Shown: positions 62,813 to 64,000 of the stretch, piece by piece
How positions within the stretch are numbered: position 1 is the first letter of the stretch
How the letters are laid out: each line of letters opens with the position of its first letter
NCBI GenBank assembly: GCA_910575665.1
Contig: CAJTFB010000002.1
Span: 1 to 64,000, forward strand
DNA: 64,000 nucleotides
Direction: 5' to 3'
From: Eubacteriaceae bacterium
GTDB taxonomy: Bacteria; Bacillota; Clostridia; Lachnospirales; Lachnospiraceae
The notes under the pieces: model-generated
What the model was told of the DNA's origin: nothing
Database searches by the model: none
What the model saw: only the letters and a program-made list of their open reading frames with translations
Made by a program: the position numbers and the translations under genes

Positions 62813-63367
62813 ATGCGCGTTATTGCGGGAAAGGCAAGAAGGCTACCGTTGATTACTCCAGAGGGGAAGGATACGAGGCCTACTACGGATCGGATTAAGG
62901 AGACATTATTTAATATCATACAGGATGAAATTCCCGGCAGTGTATTTCTGGATTTATTCAGTGGCAGTGGGGGAATTGCCATTGAGGCGTTGAGCAGAGG
63001 GGCAGAGAAGGCAGTTCTTGTAGAGTTTGGGAAAGAACCTCTGCGGTGCATTCAGGCCAATCTGGCAAAAACCAGACTGGCAGACCAAGCGGTGGTGCTG
63101 CCGGTAGAGGTTACCTATGGAATATCCAAATTAGAAAAAATGGGACAAGCATTTGACATTATTTATGCTGATCCGCCTTATCGAAAGGGATTTGAAGCAA
63201 AGTTGGCAGATTTGCTGTCACACTCAGGGATTGTGAAGGAAGATACGCTGGTGATCCTGGAAACAGCCTTGGATACATCGGTAGACTATGTGGATGAAAA
63301 TTATTACGATTTGGTAAGGATAAAGGAATATAAGACGAACAAGCACGTGTTTTTGCGAGTAAGGTAG
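62813..63367 (+). CDS. rsmD: 16S rRNA (guanine(966)-N2)-methyltransferase
   Basis: A 184-residue SAM methyltransferase: MRVIAGKARRLPLITPEG start, TRPTTDRIKETLFNII, SAM-loop FLDLFSGSGGIAIEALSRG and catalytic DPPY in IIYADPPYRKGFE. ATG 62813 follows GAGGGAAGAT and gives the standard N-terminus; an upstream ATG at 62789 is less likely. It follows recG by about 100 bases. Confidence 0.95.
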   Translation: MRVIAGKARRLPLITPEGKDTRPTTDRIKETLFNIIQDEIPGSVFLDLFSGSGGIAIEALSRGAEKAVLVEFGKEPLRCIQANLAKTRLADQAVVLPVEVTYGISKLEKMGQAFDIIYADPPYRKGFEAKLADLLSHSGIVKEDTLVILETALDTSVDYVDENYYDLVRIKEYKTNKHVFLRVR

Positions 63368-63391
63368 AAGAGAAAGGAACAGGTAAATGGT

Positions 63392-63997
63392 ATGAACCCA
63401 TCAAGAATTGAGAAAGCGATAGACGAGATCTATGAATATGTGGAGAACTGCAAGCCATCTAAGTTGTATCCCAATAAAGTAACGGTTTCTAAGGATGAAT
63501 TGTATGATCTTCTGGATGCCCTCCGGATGTGTGCACCGGATGAGATCAAGAGATACCAGAAGGTGATCAACAACCGCAATGAGATCCTTCAGGAAGCGCA
63601 GACCCAGGCGGAGCAGATTATGAGTAAGGCAGAAGCCCAGACGCAGCAACTGCTGGATCAAAATGAACTGGTGCAGACAGCTTATGCCCAGGCAGAACAG
63701 ATCATAGCTCAGGCTCAGGCCCAGGCGGAGCAGATTCTTAAGCAGGCAGTGGGAGAGAGTGATCAGGTCAGGACGTCTGCGCTGTATTATACAAGTGATC
63801 TTCTGGGAGAGGCGGGGAGAAATATTGAGATGTCCCTGAAGGAACTGGAGAGTAAATCTACGATGCTCATTAGTGCATTGAAGAAAGATATCGAGATCAT
63901 AAAAAGTAACCGCACGGAACTCAAGGACCAGATTGAGGGAAAATTTCCGGAAGAGGAAGGTCAGGAGGAGGAAAATGCTTCTGGTGGGGGAGAATAG
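63392..63997 (+). CDS. Hypothetical coiled-coil protein downstream of rsmD
   Basis: A 201-residue, strongly helical, soluble protein. Its centre (about residues 65-125) is a Gln/Ala/Glu repeat with AQTQAEQIMSKAEAQTQQLL and QAEQIIAQAQAQAEQILKQA, resembling ATP-synthase b-subunit or DivIVA-type coiled coils. The N-terminus (IEKAIDEIYEYVENCKPSKL, VSKDELYDLLDAL) is a small helical module. The end is Glu/Gly-rich. In related clostridia a similar gene lies near rsmD and coaD. No function is assigned; a cell-envelope or division scaffold is only a guess. The frame ends at TAG 63995-63997. Confidence 0.7.
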   Translation: MNPSRIEKAIDEIYEYVENCKPSKLYPNKVTVSKDELYDLLDALRMCAPDEIKRYQKVINNRNEILQEAQTQAEQIMSKAEAQTQQLLDQNELVQTAYAQAEQIIAQAQAQAEQILKQAVGESDQVRTSALYYTSDLLGEAGRNIEMSLKELESKSTMLISALKKDIEIIKSNRTELKDQIEGKFPEEEGQEEENASGGGE

Positions 63998-64000
63998 TTT

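Noticed and set aside
1-64000. CRISPR arrays, tRNA or rRNA genes
   Set aside because: No regularly spaced short repeats and no cloverleaf-like or rRNA-like sequence were noticed in the intergenic regions; the search was by eye only.

Overview
The window looks like a chromosomal segment of a strict anaerobe of the Lachnospiraceae (Clostridium cluster XIVa). The basis is two pyruvate:ferredoxin oxidoreductases, an oxygen-sensitive class III ribonucleotide reductase (nrdDG), an iron-dependent alcohol dehydrogenase, Gram-positive style ribosome binding sites with ATG, GTG and TTG starts, and several lineage-typical features (DUF6273 surface proteins, Rpn/PD-(D/E)XK genes, a U32-FtsW-PBP operon). 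The genus cannot be fixed from the sequence alone. No rRNA, tRNA, CRISPR array or complete insertion sequence was seen; only the 3' end of an IS3-type transposase lies at the left edge.

Layout. 1-1200: transposase tail, XRE regulator, VanZ-like protein. 1200-8113: leuB-ilvD-ilvB and serC-serA (branched-chain amino acids and serine). 8200-10970: three-gene ABC importer of the TrpXYZ type. 11115-16803: folC, a Na/phosphate symporter, two HAD phosphatases and an SGNH lipase/esterase. 16814-23113: ZapA-like protein, U32 peptidase, FtsW/RodA, class B PBP and Nudix, apparently one cell-wall/division operon. 23114-26634: a visibly A/T-rich accessory island holding a small DUF6774-like ORF, a collapsed hicAB toxin-antitoxin locus, a stand-alone DUF4062 protein and decayed copies of a DUF6273 gene and an Rpn gene. 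26635-28718: GntR-controlled ABC-2 transporter on the minus strand. 28859-32978: PFOR 1 and a small EamA transporter.

33136-44794: a glycoside utilisation region (GH2 enzyme, mannonate dehydratase, GPH symporter, HAD phosphatase, GH3 enzyme). It is divided by an accessory cassette at 36647-40504 made of a divergent XRE regulator, a large exported DUF6273 protein and an intact Rpn gene. 44920-50533: chemoreceptor, a hairpin-rich repeat element with terminal inverted repeats, and PFOR 2. 50625-55043: asnS-asnA, Fe-ADH and an unusual sigma-70-like protein without region 4. 55205-58496: nrdD-nrdG-dut (dNTP supply) behind a promoter whose -10 box sits in a perfect palindrome. 58514-63997: hybrid histidine kinase, recG, rsmD and a coiled-coil protein.

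The most interesting part is the DUF6273 gene at 37103-39268. It has a 17-base A/T homopolymer run at its start and two domains that share a nearly identical 441-bp segment. Each domain ends in an equal-length hypervariable stretch of almost pure NNY codons between conserved WWLRSPG and VRPALHLNL motifs. It also has a divergent regulator with an operator-like repeat over its promoter. A decayed paralogous cassette (DUF6273 followed by Rpn) lies 11 kb upstream. This resembles a diversifying surface-protein module; no reverse transcriptase or template repeat is present in the window, so a retroelement mechanism is only a hypothesis.
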